NCBI GenBank assembly: GCA_040752855.1
Contig: JBFMHP010000019.1
Coordinates: 248,001-312,000 of the forward strand
Length of the DNA stretch: 64,000 bases
Source: JBFMHP01 sp040752855
GTDB taxonomy: Bacteria > Pseudomonadota > Gammaproteobacteria > RBG-16-57-12
Direction: 5' to 3'
Shown here: piece after piece, positions 1 to 9,552 of the stretch
Layout: every line of letters begins with the position of its first letter
Numbering within the stretch: the stretch's first letter is position 1
Made by a program: the position numbers and the translations under genes
Notes under the pieces: generated by a model
Database searches by the model: none
Told to the model about the DNA's origin: nothing
Seen by the model: the letters and a program-made list of their open reading frames with translations, nothing else

Positions 1-3000
1 GCTCAAGAAAGATTCCACTGGTGAGTGGATCAGCAATCCGGTCCATACCGTTTCCTTCAGTCCGCTGAGTTTCGGTGTCGACCGTGCGCAGGAATTGTAT
101 CTGGCGGGAAGCGACGGAACCATCTATCAAGTCGTTGATGCAGATAGCACGGGCAACACCAACTCCTTGCCGGTAGCGCGGGATGACAGTGCGAACACCC
201 GGAAAGGCGAAGCCGTGGTGATATCCGCGCTTGCCAACGACAGCGATCCCGACGGCGATGTGCTCACCATCGGTTCCGTGACCCAAGGCGCCCACGGCGA
301 CGTGATGCTCAATCCTGACGGCAGCATCACCTATACACCAAACGACGATTACACCGGCAGCGACACCTTCAACTATACCGTAAGCGATGGCAACGGGGGC
401 AGCGACACCGCAGCGGTGAGCATTCGAGTAATTGCAGTCAACTCCATCCCGGTGGCCAATGCCGACACAGTCACCGTCAAGGAAAATACAAAGATCACCA
501 TCACCCCGCTGACAAATGACCTAGATGCCGACAACGACCCCTTGACCATCACCGACGTATCGCAGGCCACTGCCGGCACGGTATCAATGGCGGGCAACAA
601 CGCTGTCGACTATATGCCCGCCCTAAACTACACCGGTGCCGATCAATTCACATACAGCATCGAAGACGGCAATGGCGGAACCGCCACCGCGACCGTGAGC
701 ATCACCGTCACCGCAGTAAATAGCGCCCCGGTCGACCGCAACGACAGTGCCTCCACCTCCGAAGACAGCGCCGTTACCATCGCTGTATTGGATAACGACA
801 ACGATCCCGACAACGACTTACTGCGTATCGGCAAGTTCACCCAGGCGGCGCACGGTAGCGTCCGTATCAATGAGGACTCATCGATCACCTACACCCCCGC
901 CGCAAACTTCCACGGCAGCGACAGCTTCAGTTATACCGTCACCGACGGCGAACTCCTCGGAGACGGCGCCATTGTCAGCATCCAGGTATCCGCCGCTAAC
1001 GATGCCCCCACCGCGCAGAACGATGCCGCGGATACCCGATCCGACAGCACCGTCGCCATCCCCGTCCTGGCAAATGACGATGATGCCGACGGTGACTCAC
1101 TGCAGATCAGCGCAGTAACCGCCGGTGAACATGGCACAGTAACGATCGACGGCGACGCCCTGACTTATCAGCCTGCAACCGGCTTCGTGGGTACCGACCG
1201 ATTTACCTATACCATCGTCGATGGACGCGGTGGCAGCGATACCGCGGAGGTTGTAGTCCAAGTGGACCGCATCGTTATTCCTCTGTCGGTACAAGACGAC
1301 CATGCTCAAACCGACAAAAATACCCCCGTCGCCATCGCGGTACTCGACAATGACAGCTGCGCCGATGGCTGCGCACTGACCGTGCGATCCGTCACCCAGG
1401 GATTGCATGGCAATGTGGTGATCAATACCGATAACACCCTCAGCTATACTCCCGATGCCGACTTCATTGGCGAAGACAGGTTTGAATACACCATCCATGA
1501 TGACAGCGGATTGAGTGCAACAGCAGCAGTGACGGTAAATATCAGTGAGACTCACCTTAACACGCCGCCGGTAATCGATCCGATCGATGTGCCGCCCCTG
1601 TCCGAAGGCAATACGACATCGGTGCCCATCACCGCACGCGATCCAGAAGGTGACCAACTCCGGTTCAGTGCCTCTCAATTGCCCGAGTTTGCCAAACTAA
1701 TTGAGAGTGAAAGTGGTGCGGCCGAGCTGATATTCGAAGCCGGCCACCATCATGCCGGCAGCTATTCATTAACCATTACCGTTACGGACAACGGCAATCC
1801 CGCGCAATCCAGCAGCGTCACGCTCCAATTCGTCGTACGCGAAACCAATCGCGCACCGGTTGCACAGTTACCGGAAGACATGAATGTACCGACCGGCACC
1901 CGCGTGGTGCTTGATGCGACCGATTCATCCGACCCCGACAACGATCTGATCACCTTTCAATGGAAGTTCATCAGCTTGCCAGCCGACAGCCGGTTAAGCG
2001 ATCAGGATATTGTTTCGGCAGAATCTCCCACGGCCAGCTTCACGCCCGACGTAGCGGGAGAATATGTGCTCGGGGTCATCGTGTCAGACCAAAGCGACGC
2101 CACGAGTGCCGACATGATCATTACCGCCGCCCCGCCAAACAATGTCAGCCCGAATGCCAGCGCCGGGGCCGATCAGGCGGTCCAAACAAACACCGCAGTC
2201 ACACTTGATGCTTCCGCAAGTAAAGACCCGGATAGCGCCCCCGCCGAGTTGACATTCAAGTGGTATTTTGGGGCCATCCCATCAGAGAGCCGCTTGACTG
2301 AAGAGAGCCTGGACAATCGCAACAGCAGCGTCGCCTCATTTGTGCCCGATACACAAGGCCAGTATCAAATCTTTCTAGAGGTATCTGACGGTGAAGCAAG
2401 TGATGTCGACGAGGTCATCATTACCGCAACAATGAACAACCTCCGCCCAATAGCACGCGCAGGCGAAGACCAACAAAGCGAAGTTGGCGCTCATGTTTAT
2501 CTAGATGGATCAGCCAGCCATGACCCGGACAATCAGCCATCACAGCTGGAATTTACATGGAATTTCTCGGGGCTACCATCAGACAGCCGTCTTAGCAACA
2601 GTGACCTCTTGAACGCCACAACGATGTCTCCAAGCTTTGTCCCCGATGTGGCGGGCCAGTACCTGATTCACCTCAAGGTCACCGATGGAGTCGACACGGC
2701 CGATGATCATATCCTGGTAGAGGTAGCCGCCACAGCCGAATCCCGCCCGGCGAGCCCCACCAACCTGACCGCCACATCCTATCGCTCACGTGTAAATTTG
2801 AGGTGGAGTTATTCCGGCAATGACGCGACATTCATCATATATCGCAAACTTAAGGGTGAGTCGGAGTTCAGGCCGATTGCACAGACTACCGACTCATACT
2901 ATACAGACCGCATTTCAACCGCCTACCAGTCTGCAGATTACTATGTCATAGCAGAGAATGCGCACGGCCAGAGCGACGCATCAACTAATATTCAAGTTCG

Positions 3001-3100
3001 TATCAACCATCGCTCCTGGTGGAAAAATAACAGATCGGATTCGAACGATTCGGACTCGGATGCGGCGCCTGGAAAGAGGACGTATTGGCGCAATTGGTAG
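1..3100 (+). CDS. Sugar-dehydrogenase-like end fused to cadherin/PKD/FnIII repeats (5' partial)
   Basis: The reading frame is open to the left edge, so the start lies outside the window; the TTG at 95 is not a credible start. The first ~40 visible residues (SFGVD..LYLAGSDGTIYQVV) resemble the C-terminal blade of PQQ-type soluble aldose sugar dehydrogenases. About five tandem cadherin-like ('tandem-95') repeats follow, each with a DxDxDxLTI start and a DxFxYTVxDGxGG end. Then come one more cadherin-like unit, three PKD/REJ-like repeats (DASxSxDPD...FKWxF) and an FnIII-like domain (NLTATSYRSRVNLRWSY). The tail is basic and Trp-rich (RSWWKN...YWRNW), with no visible sorting motif. Such repeat proteins are normally secreted or on the surface. 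The enzyme assignment rests on a short stretch and is an inference. Confidence 0.75.
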   Translation, partial: LKKDSTGEWISNPVHTVSFSPLSFGVDRAQELYLAGSDGTIYQVVDADSTGNTNSLPVARDDSANTRKGEAVVISALANDSDPDGDVLTIGSVTQGAHGDVMLNPDGSITYTPNDDYTGSDTFNYTVSDGNGGSDTAAVSIRVIAVNSIPVANADTVTVKENTKITITPLTNDLDADNDPLTITDVSQATAGTVSMAGNNAVDYMPALNYTGADQFTYSIEDGNGGTATATVSITVTAVNSAPVDRNDSASTSEDSAVTIAVLDNDNDPDNDLLRIGKFTQAAHGSVRINEDSSITYTPAANFHGSDSFSYTVTDGELLGDGAIVSIQVSAANDAPTAQNDAADTRSDSTVAIPVLANDDDADGDSLQISAVTAGEHGTVTIDGDALTYQPATGFVGTDRFTYTIVDGRGGSDTAEVVVQVDRIVIPLSVQDDHAQTDKNTPVAIAVLDNDSCADGCALTVRSVTQGLHGNVVINTDNTLSYTPDADFIGEDRFEYTIHDDSGLSATAAVTVNISETHLNTPPVIDPIDVPPLSEGNTTSVPITARDPEGDQLRFSASQLPEFAKLIESESGAAELIFEAGHHHAGSYSLTITVTDNGNPAQSSSVTLQFVVRETNRAPVAQLPEDMNVPTGTRVVLDATDSSDPDNDLITFQWKFISLPADSRLSDQDIVSAESPTASFTPDVAGEYVLGVIVSDQSDATSADMIITAAPPNNVSPNASAGADQAVQTNTAVTLDASASKDPDSAPAELTFKWYFGAIPSESRLTEESLDNRNSSVASFVPDTQGQYQIFLEVSDGEASDVDEVIITATMNNLRPIARAGEDQQSEVGAHVYLDGSASHDPDNQPSQLEFTWNFSGLPSDSRLSNSDLLNATTMSPSFVPDVAGQYLIHLKVTDGVDTADDHILVEVAATAESRPASPTNLTATSYRSRVNLRWSYSGNDATFIIYRKLKGESEFRPIAQTTDSYYTDRISTAYQSADYYVIAENAHGQSDASTNIQVRINHRSWWKNNRSDSNDSDSDAAPGKRTYWRNW

Positions 3101-3223
3101 CCGGTCGGCCGATATTGGCCTGTGACAATCCCCTCCCCAAGAGATGGCTCCAGGGATGGAGCAGGTAGACAAGCCAGGAGCATATTGTCGAGACTGCGCC
3201 AGAGCAGACATAACGCGTTTAAA

Positions 3224-5872
3224 TCACACATCTTCTTGTTTGTCGGGATGCGCCTTTCCTAGCGCAGCTTGTTGTCGCGCTATTTTCACTTTCATCAGAG
3301 CGCCTATCTCTTTGAGTTTTTCAGTGACGCCGCGCTTTTCGAGGTGGGAGGCGACATGAACGGCGTGCGCCAACTGTTCTTTCAGATAGCGTTCGTCCAC
3401 GCCGCTTTGTGCAGCCAGTATTAATACGGCATAAAGATATTCCTTGTGGCGAAAATCGGCACGGGTAGCAAAAGCGGCGCTGCGTCTTAATAAGTTCACG
3501 GCTTCGGCAACATCTTTTTTGTGCTGTAACTGGATCATGCCCCGTTGATAAAGACTCAAGCTATCGCTGTCACCGGCCTTGCGAAACTCTTCAAGGGCCT
3601 TGTCATAATCAGCGAGGTTGCCGCTGGAGTACACTTTTCCGAGCAAATAACGCGCTTTGAGGTTATACGGGCTCATGGCCAAGGAGGTTTCGAGATGTGC
3701 CTTGGCTTTTTCCGCCCAATCGGGTGTGAGGCGGCTGCGTTGTTTGATATAGAGCGCCGCCAGGTTGATATGCGGTTCCGGGAAGTTCTGCGGCACGTGG
3801 ATTTGAATCGCCCAACGTAGGTACTTCATAGCGTCGTCGAATTTGTTCATGACATAACAGGCGCGACCGTAGGCGTTCTGGGCGGCGGCGTGCGCTTGTG
3901 CAAAGGTTTGCCAGCTTTCGCTTTTAACATTTGGCGTCATTTTCCATAACCAGTGTTCATCATTTTCTATACGTTTTAGTATTTCCGCCATGCTCTGGTA
4001 CAGTTGCTGCGCCTTGTCCGGAGAGGTAAACGAGGCTTCGCGCAGGCGCTCAATTTCCGAGCACAACACCGCAGCGCGTCCGCCCTTGGTGAGGTACAAC
4101 AGGTTGTCCCGACATTTAGGCGTCAAGGTGACTTGTTGCTCATGGAACTTTTCCATGATGCTGCGCCAGCGCTCAGTCAACTCACGGATGACCCGGTCAT
4201 TGGTTTTTGCTTGGGGGAGACTTTGTCCCGTGGCAGCGCGCGCCGGATCGGCGAACGCTTCCAGTTCCTCGATCAGTTGATCGATGAGTATCAGGGCACG
4301 CGCGATGGACCGTTCCGACGCGATTTTCGACATGCTAACGATCAGGTTGTAACGTACTATCCAGGGAAATTCAGGATTGGTTCGTAGAAAGGCGCCGAAG
4401 TGATGAAAGCACCAGATTTCTTGCGATCCGAGCATCCGTTCGACGTAATCAAACTGGTCACGCGCAGCTTCATTGTCCCCCAAATAGCGCAATACCGAGG
4501 CGAGCTTGAAACGAGCCATCCAGTTGGCCGGATCATGGGCCAGCGCGCTTTGCAGCAACGCTTGCGCCCGCTCATAGCGCTGCTTGCGCTCGTCGTCGCC
4601 GGTTTCCAGACTGAGCAAAGACTCGGCTTGCAGGTAATTGCGTAAACTGCGCCAATTCTCAGTTACTTTCGAGCCGGGCAGTGTGGCGGCGATTTGGGTG
4701 GCGACATCTTTGATGACGGTGTCGCGGCAGCGTGGCGCGTCGGCGGCGCAGCTCGCTTCAAATAGGCCACCCTCTACTACGCTTCCGTCTCGGCGGTATT
4801 TGGTCACCTGCAGTAACAGATGGGTGTCGGTTTGTTTCAACACGCCGCTCAGCGTGTACTCGTAAGGCCGCTTGAACAGCAGCGCCAGATATTGAAACAA
4901 TTGTTTGGCTTGAAAGGAAAACGGTCCGATGCGCACCGGTTCGGCGTTAGCTTCGATGTGCGAGGCGATAGCAGCGATGCCTCCCAACGGGTCGCGGGCG
5001 TTGGGCAGATTGGTGGCGTCGAGATCCATCAGCACACCGCTGGCCGGGGCACTGGCCGAGCCGTTGACCAGGTTGACGATAGCTTGCGCCATTTCCTGGG
5101 AGAGTTCCTGGCTTTTGGCTTCCCGTTGCTCGGCTGCTGCGCACTGATCTTCCAAGCTGATGCCGGTACCCGGTCTGACCATGTAGCGCGCTCTAAACCA
5201 GCGTGCCGCATAATAGACACCGACCAGCACAGCAAAGTAAACCAACCATTCGAACACGGTAGTCACTGCCTTAGACAAACTCTCAACAACGCGCTCGTTC
5301 AAGGTTGGCTGCTTGGCTTGTTCGACGAGGGCCGCTTGGCGCGTTTGGCCTTTTTCCGCTTGCGCGCGCATTTCCGAGCTAACGCTGCCGGGCACTAACG
5401 CGTTGGCTTCATCAAAAAGCTTGAGTGCGCCGGCGTAATCGCCCGCTTTGAGCAGGACATAACCGCGCTCGGCGCTGTCCTGGGCTTTTTGTCGGTTGGC
5501 GCTTTGCTTGGCTTGTGCAAGTTCCGTGGCCAGGCGTTTTGTGCTGATGATCAAGTATTGATTGCCAATCTTGTCTTTGTCCAGCTCTGCCAGTAGCTCT
5601 TCAACAAGTTGCGCAGCATCATTCACCTGACCGGCTTTTTGGTAAGCCTCGGCAGCGGAGAATACATTCAGCATGCGCTTAATGTTTTCTGCGTGAATTT
5701 TTAGATCGGGATGGATGTCTGCCTGCTTGTTAGCGAGAGCATAGGCTTGCTGCCACTGGCCTTGGGCTTCCAGATCAAAGATGGAAGCCTTCTCGTCGGG
5801 GACCAGCATGGAAAAACACAGAGCGGGAAGCGTCATCAGAGCGACGACGAGTAGCGACCTAAGTAATGGCAC
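3224..5872 (-). CDS. Membrane-anchored TPR-repeat protein
   Basis: The 882-residue product begins with a signal-peptide-like segment (residues 1-20, LLRSLLVVALMTLPALCF). TPR-like helices follow to about 180, then a transmembrane helix at about 204-224 (VFEWLVYFAVLVGVYYAARWF). The large C-terminal part has further TPR units, for example near residues 430-480 and 670-780, where A-x-Y-G-R-A and F-x-x-A-x-x-x-Y patterns recur. No catalytic motif is seen. The gene is convergent with the repeat protein to its left and divergent from the Wzi-like gene to its right. A scaffold role at the envelope is inferred; the specific function is unknown. Confidence 0.7.
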   Translation of the reverse strand: MPLLRSLLVVALMTLPALCFSMLVPDEKASIFDLEAQGQWQQAYALANKQADIHPDLKIHAENIKRMLNVFSAAEAYQKAGQVNDAAQLVEELLAELDKDKIGNQYLIISTKRLATELAQAKQSANRQKAQDSAERGYVLLKAGDYAGALKLFDEANALVPGSVSSEMRAQAEKGQTRQAALVEQAKQPTLNERVVESLSKAVTTVFEWLVYFAVLVGVYYAARWFRARYMVRPGTGISLEDQCAAAEQREAKSQELSQEMAQAIVNLVNGSASAPASGVLMDLDATNLPNARDPLGGIAAIASHIEANAEPVRIGPFSFQAKQLFQYLALLFKRPYEYTLSGVLKQTDTHLLLQVTKYRRDGSVVEGGLFEASCAADAPRCRDTVIKDVATQIAATLPGSKVTENWRSLRNYLQAESLLSLETGDDERKQRYERAQALLQSALAHDPANWMARFKLASVLRYLGDNEAARDQFDYVERMLGSQEIWCFHHFGAFLRTNPEFPWIVRYNLIVSMSKIASERSIARALILIDQLIEELEAFADPARAATGQSLPQAKTNDRVIRELTERWRSIMEKFHEQQVTLTPKCRDNLLYLTKGGRAAVLCSEIERLREASFTSPDKAQQLYQSMAEILKRIENDEHWLWKMTPNVKSESWQTFAQAHAAAQNAYGRACYVMNKFDDAMKYLRWAIQIHVPQNFPEPHINLAALYIKQRSRLTPDWAEKAKAHLETSLAMSPYNLKARYLLGKVYSSGNLADYDKALEEFRKAGDSDSLSLYQRGMIQLQHKKDVAEAVNLLRRSAAFATRADFRHKEYLYAVLILAAQSGVDERYLKEQLAHAVHVASHLEKRGVTEKLKEIGALMKVKIARQQAALGKAHPDKQEDV

Positions 5873-6223
5873 CGCAATCTCCTGTATGTTTTATTTCGAT
5901 GGACTGTGGGAGTCTAAATAATTTGTACAACACTTGCTTTATCAAAGAGTAAGGCTATCCTTCAAAATACAACCATGATGTTGCGCCGATTACAGTGCAA
6001 GTAGAGCGCAGGCATCAATGGGGGCGAAATATATCTGGTGCAATTCCCCCTCCCCGAGGGAGAAGGGACGTTATCGAAATGTTTTTCAGATGTATTTGAC
6101 CGCCGGGTTAATCAATAGGATCAATAGTACCTCTACTGCACAAGATGAAGATAGTGCAGCTTAAGCGCATAGCCTGTGATCAGTTCACTATTATTTTAGT
6201 GCCTGGATACCACAACGAAGCAA
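5873..6223. other. Intergenic region with a MITE-like remnant
   Basis: This 350-base gap between divergent genes holds no convincing ORF. Bases 6041-6113 are a left-truncated copy of the dispersed MITE-like element. It has a CCCTCCCCGAGGGAGAAGGG hairpin core and ends in TGTATTTGACCGCCGGGTTA. The rest is AT-richer and probably carries the promoters of both flanking genes. Confidence 0.6.
6041..6113. repeat. MITE-like element, truncated copy
   Basis: It shares the CTCCC...GGGAGAAGG palindrome and the right terminal sequence GACCGCCGGGTTAAT with the copies near 8.55, 40.1 and 48.95 kb. The left terminus is not recognisable. Confidence 0.6.
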
Positions 6224-7687
6224 ATGGACTATCCTACCCCCCATGCCTCCTCAGTCATTTCCAATAGCATGTTTATGCTCATGGCGATTGGTCTGATGAT
6301 GTGTAATTCAGCTATTGCAAATACCTGGCTTGATCCCGGTGATATTCAAGTACGCCACGACATCCAGTGGCTCAGTGACGCGGGCATCCTGCCTGTGCCT
6401 GTTACCACGTGGCCGCTGTCTTGGGATGACCTGGTTCCCGGAATAGAAACTCCCCTCTCTGATCCCGTGCTAGAACACGCGAGGCAGCGCGTCCGCAACC
6501 ACTATAGGCGCACTTCGCATGAAAAACACCTTGGTATAAACCTGAGCTCTGATCCCCAAATATACCGAACTTTTGAATCCACGCCGCGCGAAAAGCATTC
6601 AGTGGAAGGCCTCATTCAATCGTTTGACAACCCTCTTACCTATCGTTTGCAGATACACCTTGTTGATGATCCCAGCGATCATCGAAAAATCCGCCTCGAT
6701 GGCTCGTACCTGGCTACTGAATTGGGAAACTGGACCGTCTCTGCAGGAGCTCTCGACCGATGGTGGGGACCCGGTTGGGACGGGAGTTTGATTCTCTCGA
6801 ACAACGCCCGCCCCATCCCTGGGATACAGGTGCAACGCAGGACCTCCCACCCATTTTCTACCAAATGGCTTAGCTGGGCAGGCCCCTGGCAACTGGTGTT
6901 TAATTTGGGAGAACTAGAAGCCAATCGCGATGTTCCAAACGCTCTGTTCATGGGCCTACGTGTCAATTTCAAGCCCATCAACCATCTGGAACTGGGCTTC
7001 TCACGTACCGCGTTATGGGGCGGCGAAGACCGCCCCGCCGATTTCGAAACCTTTATAAATCTTGTCCTGGGTCGGGATAACACTGGTGACAACGGAATCA
7101 CAAGCGCCAACGAGCCCGGAAACCAACTTGCCGGCATGGATGCCCGATGGACTAGCCATCTATTCGATGTACCCTACGCCGTTTATGGCCAGTTGATTGG
7201 TGAAGATGCGGCTGGATATGGACCTTCAAAATATATAGGTCTGTTCGGGATCGAGAGTTTTGGGTCAGGCGCCATGGCCGGCAGTGCATATCACACACAT
7301 CTCGAATATGCAGATACCACGGTGAGATTCTATGATTCAAATCCTGAATATAATGTGGCCTACACACACAGCACTTATAAAAGCGGTTACACTTATCGCG
7401 GCCGCACTATCGGGCATGCACTCGGCGGTGATGGGAGAATGATCTCCTTTGGCGCACAATACCTATACAACGACACGAAACTTTCGAATTTACTGATACG
7501 CTACATCATACCCGACCGCGATTCGCCGACAGCAGAAAAAATTGTCAGCCTGGAAGCCAGTCACAGACATCCTTGGCACAAACACCGCTTTACGTTTCGC
7601 ATCGGGGGGCAGTGGACAAAATACAAGCCTGACAACAATAGCGACCGCGATGGATATTTTGAAATCATGTGGGGTTATGATATTTAG
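6224..7687 (+). CDS. Capsule assembly Wzi family outer-membrane protein
   Basis: The 487-residue protein resembles Wzi-family proteins, outer-membrane barrels involved in attaching or assembling surface polysaccharide. A hydrophobic export segment (FMLMAIGLMMCNSAIA) lies near residues 17-33. Family-like stretches include the early DPGDxxxRHDIQWLxDAGIL and RWWGPGWDGSLILSNNARP near residue 185. The rest alternates aromatic and polar residues as in beta strands, and the protein ends near an aromatic (IMWGYDI), typical of barrels. An in-frame ATG at 6269 would give a shorter, more standard signal peptide, so the start is uncertain. No other capsule genes are adjacent. Confidence 0.75.
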   Translation: MDYPTPHASSVISNSMFMLMAIGLMMCNSAIANTWLDPGDIQVRHDIQWLSDAGILPVPVTTWPLSWDDLVPGIETPLSDPVLEHARQRVRNHYRRTSHEKHLGINLSSDPQIYRTFESTPREKHSVEGLIQSFDNPLTYRLQIHLVDDPSDHRKIRLDGSYLATELGNWTVSAGALDRWWGPGWDGSLILSNNARPIPGIQVQRRTSHPFSTKWLSWAGPWQLVFNLGELEANRDVPNALFMGLRVNFKPINHLELGFSRTALWGGEDRPADFETFINLVLGRDNTGDNGITSANEPGNQLAGMDARWTSHLFDVPYAVYGQLIGEDAAGYGPSKYIGLFGIESFGSGAMAGSAYHTHLEYADTTVRFYDSNPEYNVAYTHSTYKSGYTYRGRTIGHALGGDGRMISFGAQYLYNDTKLSNLLIRYIIPDRDSPTAEKIVSLEASHRHPWHKHRFTFRIGGQWTKYKPDNNSDRDGYFEIMWGYDI

Positions 7688-7801
7688 AGATTGCATTACT
7701 GAACGCCAGAATATATGTCATTATTGGCCCGGCGGTTACATATTGCTGTCACGCAATCTAGAGATGCCCCCCGCTCATGTGTTGGTCCACGTTATAGCCG
7801 A

Positions 7802-7826
7802 ATAAAGGGGCCGGAACGTCGGCCCC
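7802..7826 (-). terminator. Rho-independent terminator
   Basis: GGGGCCG and CGGCCCC form a seven-pair stem with a short loop. On the minus strand it is followed by TTTATT, so it fits termination of the beta-barrel gene that ends at 7855. It may also slow transcription from the convergent Wzi-like gene. Confidence 0.7.
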
Positions 7827-7854
7827 TGACGCAACTCGCTCAAAGTCGGTAAAA

Positions 7855-8454
7855 TTAGTCTAGCCGCATCCGCAGACCGAGCAACAACATATCATCATCG
7901 CTCATCTCGATAGCGCCCACCACCGAGAACTTCGGATTGATCGACAGATTAACGCCGCCGGTCAACGCCATATCGTTGTCAAATAAACTTTCGTAAGAAA
8001 GGTCACCAAACAGCTCGATGTTGCTCTGAGCCTGGTAACGCAGGGTCGCCCCCAACCGCAGCCCGTTGTCGTCATGGCTGTGTACTGTACTAAAGTGGCG
8101 ATGATCATAGGATGCCCGCGCGAACTCGCCGTGCAACACCAGATCCGATTTTGGAATACTCTGTAGGCGCGTGTGATAAGCCGCCCCCAGGGTGAACTCG
8201 TCATAGTCGAAATGACCATCATCGTCTGTGGTCATATAGGAAGCGATCAGCGCCATCTCTCGATTAAGATCGAACGAACCATCAAGCTTAATCCCGTCGT
8301 ATCCGTAGTCGAGATCAACAACCGAGATCTGCGCATAGTTATAAGAAAAGAGCCCGGCCTTAGAGAGGCTGGATTTACTGGCGGCAAATGCCGGATTAGC
8401 CAAACTACAACCAAGCAAAGTACCGATAACTGCAGTCTTGAGTGCGTGCTTCAT
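7855..8454 (-). CDS. Small outer-membrane beta-barrel protein
   Basis: The 199-residue product has a clear signal peptide (residues 1-24, ending NPAFAAS). About eight amphipathic strands follow, such as LVLHGEFARASYDH and GLRLGATLRYQAQSN, and the last residues (LLLGLRMRLD) look like a closing strand. A GAGG ribosome-binding site lies six bases before the ATG. This fits a small eight-strand barrel like those in many gammaproteobacterial surface proteins. No ligand or role can be read from the sequence. Confidence 0.65.
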   Translation of the reverse strand: MKHALKTAVIGTLLGCSLANPAFAASKSSLSKAGLFSYNYAQISVVDLDYGYDGIKLDGSFDLNREMALIASYMTTDDDGHFDYDEFTLGAAYHTRLQSIPKSDLVLHGEFARASYDHRHFSTVHSHDDNGLRLGATLRYQAQSNIELFGDLSYESLFDNDMALTGGVNLSINPKFSVVGAIEMSDDDMLLLGLRMRLD

Positions 8455-8545
8455 GTATTACCTCTGGAATAAGTGTTCTTGGCAAATAAACTAGTCTTGC
8501 GCGGTATTATAGCCGCTGGGGCTGGTAGGGATATAGGAATTGTTA

Positions 8546-8665
8546 TCAACCCGGCAATCAAATGTATATGTCACGCATTCCAGATACGTCCCTTCTCCCT
8601 CAGGGAGAAGGACAGGATGAGGGCGTAAAATCAATCCCCTCACCCTAACCCGTTCCCTGAGGTAG
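8546..8665. repeat. MITE-like element
   Basis: The left end is TCAACCCGGCAATCAAATGT. Two palindromic blocks follow (CCTTCTCCCTCAGGGAGAAGG and a degenerate CCCTCACCCTAACCC...GAGGTAGAGAGG). The right terminus is eroded. This is the same family as the copies at 6.0, 22.8, 40.1 and 48.9 kb. Confidence 0.65.
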
Positions 8666-8685
8666 AGAGGACAAAAACTTCGATC

Positions 8686-9552
8686 TCACAATTTCGAGGA
8701 TGACTCAATTTTTTCCGCCCCCAGCACCCACGGTTCGTTGCGCTTACCAAAGGCAACACGTACCTGGTAGCGTGGATGCTGGTTTTGGCTGCGGTTGACT
8801 GTGTCACCCTCCACTTCCGTAAAAACGGAGCGGTGTTGGTACGGGATGTTGATTTGGTCTATCAGCAATTCGGTGATGTGGCCGACCCATTTGGCCTGTT
8901 TATCGATAGTAGTCCAATTGGGGCGGATGAGGGCCTGCATGATGACGTAGCGGCCGGGTTCGGCATATTGTCTGCGTAATTGATCCTTGTCTAGTCCCGC
9001 ATCGATAACGAACAGGCGGCCGTTGTAGTGTTGTTCGGCTTCCAGTTTTGCGGTGGCGTCTTTCACGCGTTCTTTGAATTCTTCATTGTCGGGATTGTTG
9101 GCGAGCAGCGCCTGTTCCTTGGCGAGTTCTTGCTGACGGTAGTCGATGGCCCGCTGATGGGCGGGGCCATTGTATTCCATGACGATGTAGACCTTTTGCG
9201 GCAGTTGTCTATTTCTGTATTCATAGGGGTCTTCTGTCGTGTCCTGGTTGAGGTCAAATCCGAGCTGGATGAGTTTTTCTTCGTTCAACCAGTTGGGGAT
9301 ACCAAAACAGCTGTAACTGTTGTAGTAGTCGTTGTTGGCATTGTTTTCTACCCGGCAGTTGATGCGCAGGGCAAGGCCGGAATTTTCTTCATCAAAACCG
9401 TAGTCGTAGGGCATACCCAGTTCGCGTTCGGTGAGATCAACGATGGCATCGGGTTCACCCGAGCGATTGTAGGCAACGCCGATGAGGGCAATGGCATTGG
9501 TGGCGATGATGATAGCGGCGCCCGCGATGAGGATCTTGGTATTGAGCTTCAT
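8686..9552 (-). CDS. DUF4824-like membrane-anchored protein
   Basis: The 288-residue protein has one N-terminal transmembrane anchor (residues 7-27, ILIAGAAIIIATNAIALIGVA). The soluble part is rich in Glu, Asn and Tyr and includes VYIVMEYNGPAHQRAIDYRQQ and GRYVIMQALIRPNW. Its start overlaps the stop of the upstream DUF2157 gene (ATGA), so the two are probably translated together. I recall this pairing with DUF2157 membrane proteins in other genomes, hence the DUF4824 call. The function is unknown. Confidence 0.55.
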   Translation of the reverse strand: MKLNTKILIAGAAIIIATNAIALIGVAYNRSGEPDAIVDLTERELGMPYDYGFDEENSGLALRINCRVENNANNDYYNSYSCFGIPNWLNEEKLIQLGFDLNQDTTEDPYEYRNRQLPQKVYIVMEYNGPAHQRAIDYRQQELAKEQALLANNPDNEEFKERVKDATAKLEAEQHYNGRLFVIDAGLDKDQLRRQYAEPGRYVIMQALIRPNWTTIDKQAKWVGHITELLIDQINIPYQHRSVFTEVEGDTVNRSQNQHPRYQVRVAFGKRNEPWVLGAEKIESSSKL

